Assembly: GCA_030765645.1 (NCBI GenBank)
Contig: JAVCCE010000076.1
Coordinates: 1 to 64,000 of the forward strand
Direction of reading: 5' to 3'
DNA: 64,000 bases
DNA from: Candidatus Hinthialibacter antarcticus
GTDB taxonomy: Bacteria; Hinthialibacterota; Hinthialibacteria; Hinthialibacterales; Hinthialibacteraceae
Numbering within the stretch: position 1 is the first letter of the stretch; every line of letters starts with the position of its first letter. A model generated the notes under the pieces. That model made no database searches, was not told the origin of the DNA, and worked only from the letters and a program-made list of their open reading frames with translations. Positions 61,503 through 64,000 of this stretch are shown here, in pieces. Made by a program: the position numbers and the translations under genes.

Positions 61503-62744
61503 ATGGCGGATTTTTATTTGAATCCATTGGACACGGCGCCTGTTACCAGTTCGTCGCCGCCAATACGGAACCGGGTGGTTCCACCGCAGCCAGCGTCATT
61601 TTCCGAATTACTTGACCAAGCGTCTACCCAAGCGCCGTCGCCGATGTTGAAGCCGAATGCGTTGTTGACTCCCGCGACCGGCTCCGAACCGCTTATTCAA
61701 CAAGCGCCTGTTGTCCGAAGCGAATCGATGGGCGAAGCGGCGCAAGAACGCTTCCAATCCGATGAAGAGTTAAAAAAGCAACTGGCGGATATATTGCCGC
61801 CCATGAGTAAGCCGGTTTCATCTGTGACCAGCACCGTGATTGAGACGGCGGCGAACCCCGCGCCGGGTCTTGAGATGGCGCCTGCGCAGAATGAACATCT
61901 GTGGGACGCGATCTACGAACCCAAGCAAGTGAATGACGTGTCGGTGCGTCCGGCAAGACCGGTTGAATACGTGTTCCAGGCGCCTGCCCAGAACCAGGCG
62001 GCAGCGAAAAACACGCCTGTTCTCAAGAGTGAACCTGTCGCGAATGAGGCCGTTGCGCCTGTCGTTGAAACGGCGCCTGTGGAAGAAAACTGGCAGCCAG
62101 TTGATTCAAACTATCGCGTACAGCGCGGCGATACCCTTTCGCAGATTGTTGTCGATACGCTGCGCGGTCAGCAGATTGATTTTTCTACCCGAGACATTTA
62201 TCGCTTAGTGGGAGTGATGTCAAACGCCAATGAACTTTCAAACCCGAACCGGATTCTCGCGGGACAAAATCTCGACCTCAGCCCCATTCAAGAATTTGTG
62301 ATTGCCCGTCGCGACTCCGATAAATCGGTCGCAATGAATACCGATGCGCAGATGCCAGCGAGCGGGCCGATTACTTCCGCCTTTGGAATGCGGCATCATC
62401 CAATTGACGGCGAATGGCGCCAGCACAACGGCATCGACATCGGCGTGCAAAATGGTACGCCGATTCAACCGATCCAAGATGGGACGGTTGTGTATTCGGG
62501 TGAACAAAGCGGTTACGGCAACGTCGTCGACGTTTCACACGGAGACGGTTTGGTCTCGCGCTATGCGCATCTTTCAGAGCGTTTTGTTGAAGCGGGCGAT
62601 CAAATTCGCGCCGGGGAAACGGTCGGTCTCTCCGGTCAAACTGGAAATGCAACCGGGCCGCATCTTCATCTCGAAGTCATGCGAGGCGGCCAACCGGTAG
62701 ACCCGATGGGCTTTTTACCGATGCAATCCATCGCACAACGATGA
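61503..62744 (+). CDS. LysM-M23 peptidoglycan endopeptidase-like protein lacking a signal peptide
   Basis: A 413-residue protein. The first about 195 residues are disordered, Pro/Ala/Gln-rich. A LysM-like domain starts YRVQRGDTLSQIVVDTLRGQ (about 200-258, ending GQNLDLSPIQ). The M23 domain covers about 282-405: FGMRHHPIDGEWRQHNGIDI supplies His and Asp ligands, and ATGPHLHLEVMRGG holds the HxH motif. GAGGAGACATATC precedes ATG 61503. The N-terminus (MADFYLNPLDTAPVTS) has no hydrophobic signal, so export would need another route such as a flagellar-type system, or the real start lies elsewhere. Confidence 0.85.
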   Translation: MADFYLNPLDTAPVTSSSPPIRNRVVPPQPASFSELLDQASTQAPSPMLKPNALLTPATGSEPLIQQAPVVRSESMGEAAQERFQSDEELKKQLADILPPMSKPVSSVTSTVIETAANPAPGLEMAPAQNEHLWDAIYEPKQVNDVSVRPARPVEYVFQAPAQNQAAAKNTPVLKSEPVANEAVAPVVETAPVEENWQPVDSNYRVQRGDTLSQIVVDTLRGQQIDFSTRDIYRLVGVMSNANELSNPNRILAGQNLDLSPIQEFVIARRDSDKSVAMNTDAQMPASGPITSAFGMRHHPIDGEWRQHNGIDIGVQNGTPIQPIQDGTVVYSGEQSGYGNVVDVSHGDGLVSRYAHLSERFVEAGDQIRAGETVGLSGQTGNATGPHLHLEVMRGGQPVDPMGFLPMQSIAQR

Positions 62745-62917
62745 ATATTTTGGTACAAGTACGAAAAACGAAAAATCGTTTCACCGCTTTTTTCCCCAAT
62801 ATGGGGGAGATCACAAAGGCAATGTCATTGATTTAAAAAGGGGCGAGCCCAAGGCGTCGCGAAGCGACGGCAGCCCTATTGTTTGAATGTATTCGCTTTG
62901 TTTATACTATTTTGAAA

Positions 62918-62960
62918 TCCCCCCGGCGCTTTCAGCGCCACCCCCCTTAAAAAGTGGGGC
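62918..62960. repeat. Dispersed repeat family G, copy 2
   Basis: TCCCCCCGGCGCTTTCAGCG then CCACCCCCCTTAAAAAGTGG; counterpart of 53807-53850. Just upstream CAATGTCATTGATTTAA (62820-62836) matches 34508-34524. Confidence 0.75.
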
Positions 62961-63040
62961 GAAAAGCCCTGACTCCGTACATTAAACCGATGGCATTGGA
63001 TTTATCCTTCCAGACTATTTTTTATCCACAAAAAACTTGG

Positions 63041-63110
63041 CAGGCGTGGGGGCATCTCTGTGAGCGCCTGTGCAATCGGGCCTGATAGCCTGCACTTGTA
63101 CCCACGCCTG
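63041..63110. repeat. Dispersed repeat family B, copy 4 (diverged)
   Basis: Outer arms CAGGCGTGGG / CCCACGCCTG, inner GAGCGCCTGTGCAATCGGGC; diverged from copies 1 and 2 but arms still pair, so changes are compensated. Confidence 0.7.
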
Positions 63111-63242
63111 GGCAGATTGCTTCGCTGTACCCGCAATGACGCGGCGCTTCACCCTTGCCTTCATCTTTACCAGCGCACATGAACTGAGTATGGTTTTGGT
63201 TCGATCCTGTTAATACTTTGCATAGAAAGAACCAAAACTTCA

Positions 63243-63713
63243 ATGTCGCATTTTTTCCCGCAAAAAGACTTCGCGCCCACTCGCGTACCCTTATCCAATG
63301 ATGCAATCCTATGGCAAGGGGCGCCGTCGGGCCGGACGGTTCTGCCTTCCATTCTTGTATGCTTGCTTTTCGGTTGGTTGATTGTTCCTATTTGGTTTAC
63401 CTACCGAATCTGGTTGAAGCATTCGAGTACAGAATATCTGGTCACGCAGCGCTATGTACAAATCCGCAATGATTCTTTCGACAAAGTAAACCGGATTTTA
63501 GAAATTTATCGCGTCCGTTCGGTCGAAGCGCAATCCTCTAGTTCCCCCGGCAAACAAGACGTGATTTTCTATCCCACGGATGATTACACCCCGCCTGTGC
63601 GTTACGTTGGCGTCGAAATCAGCGATGAAGAATTGCGGCGCATCAAAGACGCGATTGACGCGACCCGCGAAAAGAAGCGCGTCGCCGCAATCAGTTTGCC
63701 TGTTTTAGGGTAG
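63243..63713 (+). CDS. Membrane protein with bacterial PH-like domain
   Basis: A 156-residue protein with one or two hydrophobic helices (about 34-56, ILVCLLFGWLIVPIWFTYRI) and then a bacterial PH (bPH2, YdbT-like) domain: STEYLVTQRYVQIRNDSFDK, VNRILEIYRVRSVEAQSSSS, with YRVRSVE as the core strand. The tail is a helix (ISDEELRRIKDAIDATREKK). Domain function is unknown; it may help proteins dock to membranes. No ribosome site is evident before ATG 63243. Confidence 0.75.
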   Translation: MSHFFPQKDFAPTRVPLSNDAILWQGAPSGRTVLPSILVCLLFGWLIVPIWFTYRIWLKHSSTEYLVTQRYVQIRNDSFDKVNRILEIYRVRSVEAQSSSSPGKQDVIFYPTDDYTPPVRYVGVEISDEELRRIKDAIDATREKKRVAAISLPVLG

Positions 63714-63791
63714 TTGCGCGGGCCCTCTCTTCCTATCATTTGTTCTATGGATTGTGATATTCTAAATCATCTTTTCGTGGGAGAAATGACA

Positions 63792-64000
63792 ATGTCAACA
63801 AACCGGTTTTTTACTCAATTCGCCTCTATCTTTTGTTTATTGCTTGCTAGCGTTTTTGTCGTGCAAGCCGATGCGCCAAGTCACGAACAGCGCGAAAAAG
63901 AAGCCATCAAACCCTGGAGCGAAAACGCCTGGTATTGGTCATACAAAGGCGAGCCGGCGCTGCTTCTTGGCGGGTCGGATGAAGACAATCTATTCAACAA
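63792..64000 (+). CDS. N-terminal part of a secreted protein (runs off the window)
   Basis: From ATG 63792 (GGGAGAAATGACA upstream) the frame encodes a signal peptide (about residues 8-29, [20 protein letters not shown]) followed by [20 protein letters not shown]. That [12 protein letters not shown] pattern is seen at the start of secreted glycoside-hydrolase-like proteins of the DUF4038/apiosidase kind, but 70 residues are too few to be sure. The gene continues beyond 64000. Confidence 0.55.
   Translation, partial: MSTNRFFTQFASIFCLLLASVFVVQADAPSHEQREKEAIKPWSENAWYWSYKGEPALLLGGSDEDNLFN

Overview
This window reads as one chromosomal segment of an uncultured-type, diderm, heterotrophic bacterium. 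Lipoprotein signals, an outer-membrane DUF481 protein, a porin-like protein ending in Phe and Tat-exported enzymes support a double membrane. The Tat-exported Gfo/Idh/MocA oxidoreductase, secreted nucleoside hydrolase, sulfatase, GH29 fucosidase and GH-A-like glycosidase recall polysaccharide-degrading Planctomycetes/Hydrogenedentes/Sumerlaeota-like lineages, but I cannot assign a phylum from sequence alone. No rRNA, tRNA, CRISPR array, transposase or prophage gene was seen.

Layout. 1-2.5 kb: the end of a fucose-isomerase-like gene, a stand-alone encapsulated-ferritin-type protein, then a small membrane protein with a nucleoside hydrolase. 2.6-9.4 kb: Tat oxidoreductase, large secreted glycosidase, a membrane-anchored protein with a perfect internal duplication, PhoD phosphatase. 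9.6-15 kb: ECF sigma/anti-sigma/secreted protein operon, AgcS symporter, sulfatase, and a candidate sigma-54-driven small RNA. 15.4-20.8 kb: two PilT-type ATPases interleaved with secreted or membrane proteins, then an XRE-S24 regulator. 21-28 kb: a structured intergenic region, GH29, a higBA toxin-antitoxin pair sitting among 3'-end remnants of a GrpE-like paralogue family, GT39-like enzyme, trmB. 28.5-37 kb: MptE/Maf-like DUF115 protein, DUF481 protein, msrB, double-length ThyX, histidine kinase, a 42-residue Cys-rich protein, and a frameshifted PAS-GGDEF gene. 37-45 kb: a co-directional ACT / porin / LivKHMGF / PaaK cluster, probably for uptake and CoA activation of an aromatic or branched acid. 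45.5-52.7 kb: a GT39 enzyme and two divergent secreted proteins sharing an LDGFGG(I/V)H-type repeat. 53-59.6 kb: the conserved ylxM-ffh-rpsP-khpA-rimM-trmD-(RNA methyltransferase)-rplS block. 59.6-64 kb: response regulator, zinc dehydrogenase, LysM-M23 peptidase without a signal peptide, PH-domain protein and the start of a secreted protein.

The intergenic DNA is unusually rich in dispersed palindromic elements. I separate at least seven families (A-G below) by eye, several copied in both orientations, with the densest pile-up around ylxM/ffh. The best candidates for something undescribed are the sigma-54/GGA-loop small RNA near 15.1 kb, the pair of LDGFGG-repeat proteins, the stand-alone EncFtn, the toxin-antitoxin among paralogue remnants, and the asymmetric-arm repeat family A. 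All functions are inferred from recognisable motifs; no search was run.
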